In this document: one piece after another, positions 1-11,150 of the stretch | How the letters are laid out: the number at the start of each line of letters is the position of its first letter | Position numbering within the stretch: the stretch's first letter is position 1 | Assembly (NCBI GenBank): GCA_026874595.1 | Contig: CM049317.1 | Location: forward strand, 10,764,382-10,828,381 | Length of the DNA: 64,000 nt | From: Sipunculus nudus | Taxonomy: Eukaryota; Annelida; Sipuncula; Golfingiida; Sipunculidae | Reading direction: 5' to 3' | Notes under the pieces: model-generated | What the model saw: the letters and a program-made list of their open reading frames with translations, nothing else | Databases searched by the model: none | What the model was told of the DNA's origin: nothing | Made by a program: the position numbers and the translations under genes

Positions 1-213
1 TATACATCTTGGATAGTTTCTGGTTCAAATAACAGGTGGCGCCACCTGCAATCATGTTTATGTGGCAGAGATCCATTCTAATATGTAACACATGTAACTC
101 TATTTCCCCTTGCCACTCAATCCATGCCTCACTTCACCTGTCCTTCTCTGATTTTAGAGGATACACGTAGTCGCTTGTCGACTACCCGTATTCTATTTTA
201 TTATTATATTGAT
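1..213 (-). mobile_element. Helentron-like element, terminal fragment (family 1)
   Basis: This is the end of a repeat whose fuller copies lie at 50544-51712 and 58843-59900 in the opposite orientation; it is cut by the window edge. Visible parts are a perfect 16-bp palindrome CAGGTGGCGCCACCTG at 33-48, then a short hairpin at 165-188 with arms GTAGTCG and CGACTAC, then CCGTATTCTA and a T-run. In the other copies the same place reads CTAG followed by TT. A hairpin a few bases before a CTAG|T end is the known 3' signature of Helitrons. With the hairpin end taken as 3', this copy reads left to right, so its element strand is opposite to that of the other two copies; the strand given here only marks that relative orientation. 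Confidence 0.6.
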
Positions 214-359
214 ATTAAGTCACTTGTCAAATGAGAATTTTAAGAGTATTCCGTCCCAGTTTCAGTGGCATTATGACTTTTAACTTATTATAAAAACTTG
301 CTTTTTAATAAACTTCAGATATTATTTTAACTATATGCTTTGGCATTGCACAATTTCCA

Positions 360-770
360 CCTGTCATTAATCCAAAGTCTTTTATCTATACATCTTCTGT
401 CCATCATCTGTTATCCATCATCTATCATCCATCCTATGCCTGCAGTTTGCAATCATCTAACAGATGTCAATCATCCATTTGTCTTTTATTTTGACATCAT
501 CTGTCATATGTCTGTCATATTTCAGTTATAAATTATCCATCCAGACTCTCTTATCTGTCTGATTAGCTATCTCTGACAATCTAGCTGTCACCTGCGATAC
601 ATATATCCTCTGTCATCTGTCACTACTCCATCTGTCATCAGCCAATCATCTGTCATCTATCGTCTGTCATCTCCATGTTGTCATTTGTCCATCAACTGTC
701 ATCTCTCCATTGTCTCTCATATGTCTACTCTTTGTCATCCATTATCCATGTCATCTGTCAGCAGTGTCTT
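360..770. repeat. Imperfect CATCTGT-rich simple repeat
   Basis: The stretch is dominated by loosely repeated CATCTGTC and CATCCAT words, about 7-10 bp apart. It has no coding character and lies in the intron just upstream of the exon at 891. It may extend the pyrimidine-rich context before that exon. Confidence 0.6.
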
Positions 771-890
771 CACAGATAACCAATAATGATGCCTATATTT
801 CTGATGATTTTGCTGACACTTATGTCTTGCCAGTATTTAAAATACATGATGGTATATATGTTTATAACATATTTGTTTCTCTGCTCACAG

Positions 891-1027
891 ACACAGCCAG
901 GTTGATGATGACATTCATGTAGACATTGACAGTTTTGACGACGCTGACAGTCAGAGTTTACGAGAATCTTTACACTGGGAAGCTGTGTCAAACCCATCGC
1001 CTGCAGATTCCACCTCAACCACAAATA
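891..1027 (+). CDS. Penultimate coding exon of an unidentified gene
   Basis: The exon follows a good acceptor (TTTCTCTGCTCACAG) and ends at a strong donor (A|GTAAGT). One base, then 45 codons, then one base are open in a single frame. They encode an acidic, Ser-rich segment containing VDDDIHVDIDSFDDADSQS and LHWEAVSNPSPADSTSTTN. The final base joins in phase to the exon at 10711, which gives a continuous reading frame to a stop. The 5' part of the gene lies outside the window. I do not recognise the protein; the segment looks like a disordered C-terminal tail with many possible CK2 or proline-directed phosphorylation sites. Confidence 0.6.
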
Positions 1028-1160
1028 GTAAGTACCAGGATGACCAACTGAATTAAGTCTATCATGCGTCATTAATTTTGTATAAAACAGCACATAACTA
1101 TAAGTCATCTGAGCTATAGTCATGGTCCATTGTCTGTCATCTGTCCATCTTTCCATAGAT

Positions 1161-1677
1161 GTGGCACGTTTTGAAACCGTAAGACCTAGGAATCCAAAAT
1201 TTGGCATAATGTTAGATGTCCCCAAGATCTCCTACAAAGCCAAAAACTGGGTCTTTGCGACTTCTTTCCTTTGAGAAATTAAGGAAAAACCTCAATTTTT
1301 TATCAAAAACCTATTTTCACACTTCAGGACTGCCTATTATAAAACCTCTCATCTGTTTTTCCTCATATTTACCATAAATAATCCTCTATATAGTTCCTAT
1401 GTACATGCCAGAAATTAGGTCTGTATATTAAATAATTTAAAAAAGGTATGGGCCTAAACATAATGCATTTTGTAAATAATCAGGAAAGAAATTTGATCAC
1501 TAAACACAAAACTTGTTAAAACTAAGCACTTTTTTTTCCAGTAATATAACTTTTATTAATCAAAATTAAATTGTATACCCAAAATTCGATCAAAATCTTT
1601 TAAATTTTTTAAAATATTAGCAAAAATAAAAAATTGGTACCTTAAATTTTGCCCAACTTTGACCATGGCACGTTTTT
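1161..1677. repeat. Copy X of a duplicated ~510-bp sequence (left part)
   Basis: This segment matches 5095-5607 along its whole length with moderate divergence. Shared landmarks in the same order include a GTTAGATGTC block, an ATGGGCC...AAACATAATGCA block, ATACCCAAAATT, TACCTTAAATTTT and a terminal GACCATGGCACGTTT. The right edge meets the start of a tandem-unit element, whereas the 5607 copy simply continues. Confidence 0.7.
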
Positions 1678-4600
1678 AGCTCAGCTGACTGTAAGTCATC
1701 TGAGCTATAGGGATCACCTTTTGTCTGTCGTCCGTCCGGCCGTCCGGGCGTCTGTCCGTTAACAGGGCACAAATCGTAACCACTGGACCTGGAATCTTCT
1801 TACTTTACATCCAGAGAGGTCCATGACAAATCTCCTTGGAAACCTGGAATTAGGTCTCTGTTACCCATATCCTTCAAGCTATGGAGCCCTAAAGTATCCC
1901 CCAAAATAGTGAAAAATTTCATACAAAAACTTCAATATCTCATTAACTACACCACTGATGGTCATGATTTTTGGCATACTCATTGATCATGAGATGTTCC
2001 ATCAGTTCCTGCAGACTGCTGGCGCCACCTGTATTTTTCGATTTTTTACGAATTTTTTTCTCTAATTTTGAGACCTTTAAAAATGTGGACATCTGTTAAC
2101 AGGGCACAAATTGTAAATACTGGACCTAGAATCTTCATTCTTGACATTCCGAGAGACCTATGAAAAGTCTCTATGGAAACTAGAAATTAGGTCTCTATTA
2201 CCCATATCCTTCGAGCTATGGGGCCCCAAAGTACCCCCAAGAATAGTGAAAAATTTCATACAAAAACTTCAATATCTCATTAACTACAACACTGATGGTC
2301 ATGATTTTTGGCATACTTATTAATCATGAGATGTTTCATCAGTTTCTGCAGACTGGTGGCACCACCTGTATTTTTCGATTTTCTACGAATTTTTTTCTCT
2401 ATTTTTAGGACTTTTAAAAATATGGACATCTGTTAACAGGGCACAAATATTAACCACTAGACCTGGAATCTTCATTCTTGATATTCTGAAAGACCTATGA
2501 AAAGTTTCAATGGAAACCAGAAATTAGGTCCCTGTTACCCATATCCTTTGAGCTATTGGGCCCCAAAGTACCCCCCCAGAATAGTGAAAAATTTCATACA
2601 AAAACTTCAATATCTCATTAACTACATCACTGATGGTCATGATTTTTGGCATACATATAAATCATGAGATGTTCCATCAGTTTCTGCAGACTGGTGGTGC
2701 CACCTGTATTTTTTTCGATTTTTTACGATTTTTTTTCTCTATTTTTGAGACCTTAAAAGATGCAGTCATCTGTTAACAGGGCACAAATCGTAACAACTGG
2801 ACCTAGAATCTTCTATCTTGACATGCGTGGAGGCCCATGAAAAGTCTCCTTGGAAACCAGGAATTAGGTCTCTGTTACCCAGATTCTTCAAGCTATGGGG
2901 CTCTGAAGTACCCCCCAGAATAATGAAAATTTGATACAAAAACTCAAATATCTGAACAACTAATGTATAGATCACCATGATTATTTGCATGGATATTGAT
3001 CATGGGGTATTTTATCGGTTTCTGCAGACCGGTGGCACCACCTGTATTTTTACAATTTTCTTTCTCTATTTTTGATACCTTAAAAGATGCGGTCATCTGA
3101 TAACAGGGCACAAATCATAACGGCTGGACCTAGAATCTTCTTTCTTGACATGCAGAGAGGCCAATGAAAAGTCTTCTTGGAAACTGAAAATTAGGTCTCT
3201 GTTACCCAAAACCTCAGAGCCACGGGGCTCTGAAGTATCCCCCAGAATAATGCAAAATTTGATACAAAAGCTCAAGTATCTGAATAACCACTGCATTGAT
3301 CACCCAGATTATCTGCATGAATATTAATCATGGGATGTTCCATCACTTCCTGCAGACTGGTGGCGCCACCTGTATTTTTTTTCAAATTTTTTGCAAATTT
3401 TTTTCTCTTTTTTCTTTCAAACCTCAATGAAACTGTCATCTGTTAACAAGGCACAAATCATAACCATTGGACCTGGAATCTTCAAACTTAATATCCAGGG
3501 AGGTCCATGAAAAATCTCCTTGAAAACCTGAAATTAGGTCTCTGTTACCCATATCCTTGGAGCTATGGGGCTCCAAAGCACCCCCCAGAATAATGCAAAA
3601 TTTGATACAAAAGCTCAAGTATCTGAATAACCACTGCATTGATCACCATGATTCTTTGCATGAATATTGATCATGGGATGTTCCATCATTTCCTGCAGAC
3701 TGGTGGTGCCACCTGTATTTTTTCGAATTTTTACAAATTTTTTTCTCTTTTTTTCAGACCTCAATGAAACTGTCATCTGTTGACAGGGCACAAATCGTAA
3801 CCACTGGACCTGGAATCTTCAAACTTAATATCCGGGGAGGTCCATGAAAAATCTCCTTGAAAACCTGAAATTAGGTCTCTGTTACCCATATCCTTGGAGC
3901 TATGGGGCTCCGAAGTACCCCCCAGAATAATGCAAAATTTGATACAAAAGCTTAAGTCTCTGAATAACTACTGCATTGATCACCATGATTCTTTGCATGA
4001 ATATTGATCATGGAATGTTCCTTCAGTTCCTGCAAACTTGTGGCGCCATATGTATTTTTTTCAATTTTTACTAATTTTTTTCTTTATTTTTGAGACCTTC
4101 AAAGAAGTTGTCATTTGTTAATAGGGCACAAATCGTAACCGCAGGACCTAGATTCTTCTTACTTGACATCAAGGGAGGTTCATGAAAAGTCTCTGTGAAA
4201 ACATGAAATTAGGTCTCTGTTACCCATATCCTTTGTAGTAAGTACCCCTCAGAATAATTAAAAATTTGTTACAAATTTAAACTCCAGTATCTGAATAACC
4301 AATGCATTGATCTCCATGATTCTTTTCAGGCATATTGATCATGGAGTGTTCCATCAGTTCCTGCAAACTGGTGGCGCCACCTGTATTTTTTTCAATTTTT
4401 AAAGCATTTTTTCTCTATTTATGAGACCTTCAAATGAAGTGGTCATCTGTTAACATGCCACAAACTGTAACTGCTGTACCTAGAATCTTCTTACTTGACA
4501 TCCAGGGAGACTAATGAAAAATCTCCTTGGAAACCTGAAATTAGGTTTCTGTTACCCATATTCTCTGAGCTATAGGGCTCATAAATACCCCCAAGAATAA

Positions 4601-4927
4601 TTAAAAATTTGATACAAACAAAAGCTCCAGTATCTGAATAGCTAATGCCTTGATAGCCATGATTCTTTGGATATATATTGATCATGCAGTGTTTCATCAG
4701 TTCCTGCAGACTGGTGGCACTACCTGTATTTTTTTCAAATTTTTACACATTTTTTTTTCTGTTTATGAGACCTTCAAATGAAGTTGTCATCTGTCCAAAA
4801 GCCCACTGAAACCTTTTTCTAAGGACTTTTCACAAATTTCATGATTTGTTTGCACTCTGGCAGTCATTTTGCTCATTGTTCAACATTCCTTGAATTCAGC
4901 TGAGCGTCATGGCCCATGGGCCACTTG
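1673..4927 (+). mobile_element. Helentron/HINE-like element with ~330-bp tandem units (family 2, copy A)
   Basis: The element starts with TTTTTAGCTCAGCTGACTG and ends with CAGCTGAGCG, a hairpin TGGCCCATGGGCCA and CTTG before a T-run. GCTCAGCTGA at the start is inverted as TCAGCTGAGC near the end. Between the ends lie about nine diverged tandem units of roughly 330-340 bp. Each carries a GTTAACAGGGCACAAAT-type block, a GGAATTAGGTCTCTGTTACCC-type block, a TTGATCATG block and a GGTGGCGCCACCTG-type palindrome. No protein is encoded; short reading frames inside it are repeat artefacts. This layout fits the non-autonomous Helentron relatives described in bivalves (pearl/HINE elements). The family assignment is an inference. 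Confidence 0.7.
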
Positions 4928-5065
4928 TTTCCTGTAACTGCTGTGGATTTAATTTTCAAAGCATGTTTTTGTTAGCATTTCAACTGTTAACACCAAAAAT
5001 TTGAAACCAGTTGATTAAAAACTGTAGATTTTTACCAAGTTTTCAAGCACAATGGCACATATTGT
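4928..5065. repeat. Copy Y: right-hand continuation of the duplicated sequence
   Basis: TTTCCTG followed by about 110 bp matches 5608-5720, including an AATTTTCA...CATG block and a GAAA...AAAACTGTAG block. Copy X and copy Y are therefore one original sequence split by the family 2 element at 1673-4927. Confidence 0.6.
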
Positions 5066-5094
5066 TTACATCAAGCAAGTGTTATGCATTTTGC

Positions 5095-5725
5095 TAGAGC
5101 TCAGCTCCCCAGCTTCAGCTCTAAGTTCCTTAAATTTGGCAGACAGTTAGATGTCTCCAAAATCCCCTACCATGCCAAGAATTTGGTCACTAGGACTTAA
5201 TTCCTTCAAGATATAAATGAAAGACTTCATTTTTCCATTAAAAACTCATTGTTACACTTTAAGACTGCCTAATATCAAAACCACTGATCCGACTTTGATC
5301 GTATATAATATACATATTTTTCTATACATTCGCCATGCACTTGCCAGAAATGATGTCAGTATTGCGTAATTGTTTTTAAGTTATGGGCCCAAACATAATG
5401 CACTTTTTAAAAAATCAAGAAATATATTTACTCCCTTAACAAGAGGATTGATGAAGCTAGAGATTTTTTGTCAGGGATGTAACATTATTTAATCAAGATT
5501 CAATTGAATACCCAAAATTAGTTCTGAATTTTTCAAATTTTATAAGTTATTAGTATAAATATAAAATTAGTACCTTAAATTTTTCCTAACTTTGACCATG
5601 GCACGTTTGTTTCCTGAGAGCACTGTTGATAAAATTTTCATATCATGCACACATAAGGATTTCGGCTTTGTAGTTTAGAAAGCTGAAAGAAATTGGCCAA
5701 AAATTGTAGCTTTTATTAATGTTTT
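5095..5725. repeat. Uninterrupted X'Y' copy (paralogous empty site)
   Basis: This is the second copy of the sequence seen at 1161-1677 plus 4928-5065, but here it is continuous. The junction reads GCACGTTTG|TTTCCTG where the other copy holds the 3.25-kb element. It has no coding signal of its own. Confidence 0.65.
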
Positions 5726-5775
5726 TATGAGACCATATCAGACCCAGGCTCTACCCAGCCCCTCTTCAGTCACCT

Positions 5776-5953
5776 GTATGTTGACCTTGTTGACCTTTCA
5801 GCAAATTATGCACGCTTGAGGCGAGGCATACACTGGGGCAGCCAGGCAGCTAATGCCCAGCCACAGTTGATCCAGGTGTCCAACCCAACTAATCTAGTAG
5901 TTGTTTTGAAAAACAACATAACAATAAACAATAAATTGATAAATTTTTAGCTC
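5776..5953 (+). other. Possible duplicated or alternative exon related to the 891-1027 exon
   Basis: After a pyrimidine-rich acceptor (CCCCTCTTCAG) one base and then CAC open a frame, exactly the phase of the 891 exon. The frame runs through YVDLVDLSANYARLRRGIHW and VSNPTN to a TAG at 5951-5953. It resembles the 891 exon in order: HVDIDSF/YVDLVDL, LRESLHW/LRRGIHW, VSNPS/VSNPT. AATAAA-like signals lie at about 5922-5936, so it might be an alternative last exon. All internal GT donors are in phase 0, which does not fit the 10711 exon. A decayed duplicate exon is equally likely. Confidence 0.3.
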
Positions 5954-7365
5954 AGATTACTTTCAATTATAGCGATCACCCTTTTTCCGGCGTCCATCCG
6001 GCCGTCGTGCTGTCCGTTAACAGGGCACAAATCATAACCGCTGGACCTGAACTTCACATCAAGGGAGGTACATGAAAAATCTCCCTGGAAACCTGGAATT
6101 AGGTCTCTTTTACTGAAATCCTTTGAGCTATGGGGCCCCAAAGTACCCCCCCCCCCCAGAATAGTAAAAAATTTCATACAAAAACTTCAATATCTCATTA
6201 ACTACGTCACTGATGGTCATGATTTTTGGCATACATATTGATCATGAGATGTTCCATCAGTTCCTGCAGACTGGTGGCGCAACCTGTATTTTTCGATTTT
6301 TTACGAATTTTTTTCTCTATTTTTGAGACCTTTAAAAATGTGAACATCTGTTAACAGGGAACAAATCATAAAGACTGGACCTAGAATCTTAATTCTTGAC
6401 ACACTGAGAGACCTATGAAAAGTCTCCATGGAAACCGGAAATAAGGTCTCTGTTACCCATATCCTTCAAGCTATGGGGCCCCGAGGTACCCCCAAGAATA
6501 GTCAAAAATTTCATACAAAAACTTGAAATGGCTCATTAACTACATCACTGATGGTCATGATTTTTGGCAGACATATTGATCATGAGATGTTTCATCAGTT
6601 TCTGCAGACTGGAGGCGCCACCTGTATTTTTTTATTTTTTCGAATTGTTTTCTCTATTTTTGAGACTTTTAAAAATTTGAACATCTGTTAACAGGGCACA
6701 AATTGTAAAGACTGGACCTAGAATCTTCATTACTCACACAGTGAGAGACCTATGAAAAGTCTCCATGGAAACCTGAAATAAGGTCTCTGTTACCCATATC
6801 CTTTGAGCTGTGGGGCTCCCAATTACCCCCCAGAATAATGAAAAATTTGATTAAAACAAACTGCAACATCTCAATAACTACAACACTGATGGTCATGATT
6901 TTTGGCATACATATTGATCAAGAGGAGCTCCATCAGTTCCTGCAGACTGGTTGCGCCACCTGTATCTTTTTAAATTTTTACAATTTTTTTTCCTCTCTTT
7001 TTTGATACCTTTAAGGATGCAGTTATCTGTCAACAGGGTACAAATCATAATGACTGGACCTAGAATCTTCATTCTTGTCACACAGCGAGACCCATGAAAA
7101 GTCTCCATGGAAACCTGAAATTAGGTCTCTGTTACCCATATCCTTTGAGCTATGGCACTCCAAAGTATCCCTCAGAATAATGGACAATTTGATACAAAAG
7201 CTGAAGTATCTGAACAACTAATGCAGAGATCACCATAATTGTTTGCATGGATATTGATCATGGAGTACGAGTGTTTCATCAGTTTTTGCAGACTGGTGGC
7301 ACCACCTGTATTTGTTCGGGCTTTTTTATGAATCTTTTTCTCTATTTTTGAGATCTTTAAGGTGG
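5943..7365 (+). mobile_element. Family 2 tandem-unit element, copy B (3' end missing)
   Basis: The copy starts with TTTTTAGCTCAG and a CGTCCATCCGGCCGTC block like copy A. It continues through about four ~335-bp units, each with the GTTAACAGGG, TTAGGTCTCTGTTACCC and GGTGG(C)GCCACC landmarks. Similarity stops at about 7365, inside a unit, and no hairpin/CTTG end is seen. A run of C bases lies at 6147-6156. Confidence 0.7.
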
Positions 7366-9105
7366 CACAACTGGTCCCCCCACCTGACCTGACTTTGTTT
7401 CAGTTTTTCCTTTGCATGGAACAATCTGATGCCTTAATACCCCATAAAGTATACATTTTCTGAAAGCTAAGAAAATTCTCTATAGTTTGGTGATAATAAA
7501 CTTTGTTTTTGAGGAACAGGTTTCAATTTGTAAGAATTTTTATTTAATTTAAATTTTTAACAAAAAATCGTTTATTCCAGCACAACTAAAGCGGATACAG
7601 AAAATCTTCTTAAATAAATCAAGAATTTAGATAATAATCCCCAGGCCTTTTTTTGTTTAGTGAGTTAAGTTTAAAAATTACGATTTTACAGAGTATTTAA
7701 TTTAGAAATCTTCACAAATCATTTCATTTTTTACTTTTACCTTAATAAAATTCTTCAAATTTAGTATAGGCGTAAAATAAAAAAACGCTTTTTAGAAGAC
7801 ATATTATAAATAATATATCTCAAAGGTGGTATGTTTTGGACAAGTGATTACTGAGAAATAACGCTCTAAAGATAAGGTGTTCAGGTGAAATGATGTTTCG
7901 AGAAAATGGCCCAAAACTGTATTCGTAGAGATCATTCATCCTACACACGTAACTAACCACAACTACATGTTGACAGTCACATGAATTTGGTCAAGATGGT
8001 GGTTCCTATCAAACCATGCTATAATGACATGGATTAATTGACTAATTTGCTTTAAAAACGTATTAAAACGATAAAAGTTTGACCTGTCACACCAGCGACT
8101 TGTCAAACACCACGTGCATGGACTTCAGTAGGCGGAGCTTACAGTTTTGGCCAAGTGCCAAGGTGTGCTGAGCACCGGACTACCGCGGCAGAACAGGTGC
8201 ATTGCCGGGCCTATTAGGTAACCGCGTGTTTACACAGGAAAAGGGGAGTGGGATTTATGGCCATTCAAAGAGAACAAAGATTGATTTACTTATCACGGTT
8301 TACAACCTTTATAGGTATTTAGGGGTTGACAATAGAGACGAGTTTATAACGATCATACAAATCTCGCATACACATACAAGTCATATGTGAAATCTGGACT
8401 TATTGTTTATTGGAGGGAAGAATAGGAAGACGGTGGTTTGTCACTTTCATACATCATACACACACATTCAAGTCACAGAAGGAGCCCGATTATCTTATAA
8501 GAAGGTTTATTTACATGGAATCTTTAAATGGTTACAAATCGCTTACTGTTTCGTCGAGGCATGTTGGTTGCAGTTGTGTTGATCTGGACATGCTTATAGA
8601 TTACCAGTAGATTTATACACGTCTTACCAGAAACCGGAGAATCGGGTAAGGCAACCACGGTCCGTAGTGATAACTGACCTTGTGATAACTGTTTGTATAG
8701 TAATTAGTGTCCATTAGTAATTAGTCACTAGATCTTTTTGGTAGAATGCACATATCCGAAGGTGCGTCTAAATGAAATAGTATGTTGTTACTATATATGA
8801 TGCCACAATTGCCAAAAATATAAAATATAATATAATTACCTTCATCATAAATGTAAATTCCATGGTTGCTTCAAGTTGTATCTCCATGGATTTGCGTCGT
8901 CGGCCCATCGTAGTTTTGTTTGGTAGTGGTGTAATATTTATTTGTTGCGGTGTTGACAGTATGAATATCATAGACGTAATGGTTGGGATATGAAGCAGCT
9001 TTTTATAAAGTAATTTTACGTATCTGTCGATAGGCTTACGATATAGCAGAAATAACAATATGTCAAGTGAAAATTTGTGTTTCGACGTAACATACCCGAA
9101 AAAAA
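7366..9105. other. Intronic DNA with no recognised feature
   Basis: I see no exon with paired splice sites, no RNA gene and no clear repeat here. Bases 8090-8240 are somewhat richer in CpG than the surroundings. The stretch separates family 2 copies B and C inside the long intron of the first gene. Confidence 0.4.
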
Positions 9106-9862
9106 GACTTCGTTCTTCACACACTGGGAGACCCATGAAAAGTCTCCATGGAAACCGGAAATTAGGTCTCTGTTACCCATATCCTTCAAGCTATTGGACA
9201 CCGAAGTATCCATCAGAATAATGGAAAATTTGATACCATAGCTGAATTATCTAATGCAGATATCACCATGATTCTTTGCATGGATATTGATTATGGAGTG
9301 TTTCATCAGTTTCTGCAGACTGGTGGTGCCACCTTTATTTTATTCAATTTGTCGAATTTTTTTCATTATTTTTGATACCTTTAAAAATGCTGTAATCTGT
9401 TAACGTGGCACGAATTGTAACAATAGGACCTACAACCTTAATTCTTGTCATGCAAGGAGGCCCAAGGAAAAGTGTTTGTGGAAACCATAAATTAGGTCGC
9501 TGTTACCCATATCCTTCAAGCTATAGGCCTCCGAAGTATCCCTCAGAATAATGGAAAATTTGATACAAAAGCTGAAGTATCTGAACAACTTATTCAGAGA
9601 TCACCATGATTCTTTGCATGGATATTGACCATTAAGCGTTTTTATTAGTTTCTGCAGACTGGTGGAACCACCTGTATTTTTTTAAAGTTTACGCATTTTT
9701 TTCTCTATATATGAGATATATAAATACAGACAGAATCTTGGCCTGTTGGTTAATCTGTTTGATGCTTCAGTTGAATGGGTATATACTACCATTCAGATGA
9801 TAAAATTACCTTTGGCGAATCTCTTCCCAGTCAGCTGAGCTTCATGACCCATCGGTCACTTG
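9106..9862 (+). mobile_element. Family 2 tandem-unit element, copy C (5'-truncated)
   Basis: The copy begins inside a unit (CACACTGGGAGACCCATGAA) and contains about two units. It ends with a non-repetitive tail, then TCAGCTGAGC, a weak hairpin (TGACCCATCGGTCA) and CTTG before a T. The 5' end typical of the family is absent, which is expected if the 3' end is the essential one. Confidence 0.65.
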
Positions 9863-10030
9863 TTAGAATTCGATTTCCTAGTACAAGTCGCGACTTCTGC
9901 AACGACTTATACGGTACTATCAAAATCATACATAAGCTAAACACCAACAACTCATAATAAAGCTCATATTTATTACCACACAAAACCAGCATGTGCCTCA
10001 TTCCCAAATCATATTTTTTATCATATACAA

Positions 10031-10061
10031 CAGCTGAGCGCCATGACCCGTGGGTCCCTTG
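10031..10061 (+). mobile_element. Solo 3' end of a family 2 element
   Basis: CAGCTGAGCG followed by a hairpin of the form TGACCCGTGGGTC and then CCTTG before TTT matches the ends of copies A and C. No tandem unit is visible upstream, so only the terminus, or a much-reduced element, remains. Confidence 0.5.
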
Positions 10062-10710
10062 TTTATTTTTATGGAGAATTGAACACCGTAGTTCAAACAC
10101 TAGCTCATATTAGAGAGAACACAGATCTCAGATTCTACATTATAAAGAACACCTTGAGTACCTGTTATAGAGAGGGGTCCATTATGGTTCAACAGAAATT
10201 AGAATGTAAGGAGAGGATACCTTGTTTATAATTTTCAGGAAAAACTACTTTTTGTACTTGTAAACTACTAAACTACATTTTCATGTGTGTAAAGTATACA
10301 TTTTCAGGGGTTTATGCTTGTAGATTTCTTCTCTGAGTATCATTTTCAAGATGTGAAGTTCATATTCATCACAGGAATCCTTAGTTTCAGTACTGGTTAA
10401 ACTTGAGATATGTTGTGTCAGTGTTTTATTTAAGTTACTTACCTTTCATTTGAATGAATTACACAGTATTAAGCTTCCCATGAATGATGGGTCCTCAATT
10501 GTGAAACTGCATATATGATTCCTAATTCTTGTTTTTAATCAATAAATGTGCATTAAAGCCTTGATTTGGAAAGGTATCACTTTAATTCTTGGTAGGGCTG
10601 TCATGGTGTCATTGAAAATTTTACCAATGCTCACTGAAATACTGGTAATCATAGTCTGTAATCACAAAGTGTGCATATCCAATACATATAATAATGTTTT
10701 TACGTTTCAG
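10062..10710. other. Intron 3' portion, nothing recognised
   Basis: This is AT-rich intron sequence between the solo element end and the terminal exon at 10711. It closes with a good acceptor, GTTTTTACGTTTCAG. No repeat or coding signal was recognised. Confidence 0.4.
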
Positions 10711-10820
10711 GTACAGGGTCCAGAAAACAAAAGAAAAGAACCTCAAAAAGTAGTAAAAAATCTCAGAGTAAAGCTAGCAAGCCAACAGACTCACAAAACA
10801 GTCTATACGACTTCCCATGA
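10711..10820 (+). CDS. Terminal coding exon of the unidentified gene
   Basis: Two bases complete the codon begun at 1027 and give S, after which 35 codons run to a TGA at 10818-10820. The tail is strongly basic and Ser/Lys-rich (TGSRKQKKRTSKSSKKSQSK) and ends in SLYDFP. With the 891 exon it gives an acidic block, then a basic block, then a short hydrophobic C-terminus. That suggests a cytosolic or nuclear disordered tail, but no family can be named. A second frame through this exon is also open but has the wrong phase and less biased composition. Confidence 0.6.
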
Positions 10821-11150
10821 GAAGCAGGACTCCCAGCTTTACAACTACTGCTGTCTCTCTGTGGTACATCTTGTGTGTGCAGTCAGTATGTCATACAGTA
10901 AATGTACATGGTGACTTGCACATGGCACTACAGGAAATCAGGTGTCATTCTCGTCAATACAGCTGATGTACCGTCATGCTTCGGAATTAAGAAGTACAGA
11001 GGTAAATGCCGGCTCACTTTGCACTACAGAGTATGGACAGAGGCTCAAAGACTCCATGACTATATTTTGTGGATATGGCATATATCTATGTTGTGTGACT
11101 GTGGTGCTTCGTCCATGGGTATAAATAAATACTGTATGGGATATACCTCA
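10821..11150 (+). other. Likely 3' UTR with poly(A) signal
   Basis: The sequence continues without interruption after the TGA, and AATAAA lies at 11124-11129. Transcript cleavage about 15-25 bases later would give a 3' UTR of roughly 325 bases. The exact end cannot be read from sequence. Confidence 0.4.

Noticed and set aside
770-1225. 151-residue open frame on the minus strand
   Set aside because: It is the antisense shadow of the exon at 891-1027, which has good splice sites and phase agreement with the terminal exon.
2766-4697. Several similar 60-75 residue frames repeated along the array
   Set aside because: They recur because the ~330-bp units recur. Frames are broken differently in each unit and show no coding constraint.
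10546-10914. Alternative 122-residue frame across the terminal exon at 10711
   Set aside because: It starts in the intron and crosses the acceptor. The frame that matches the phase of the upstream exon gives a continuous, compositionally biased tail instead.
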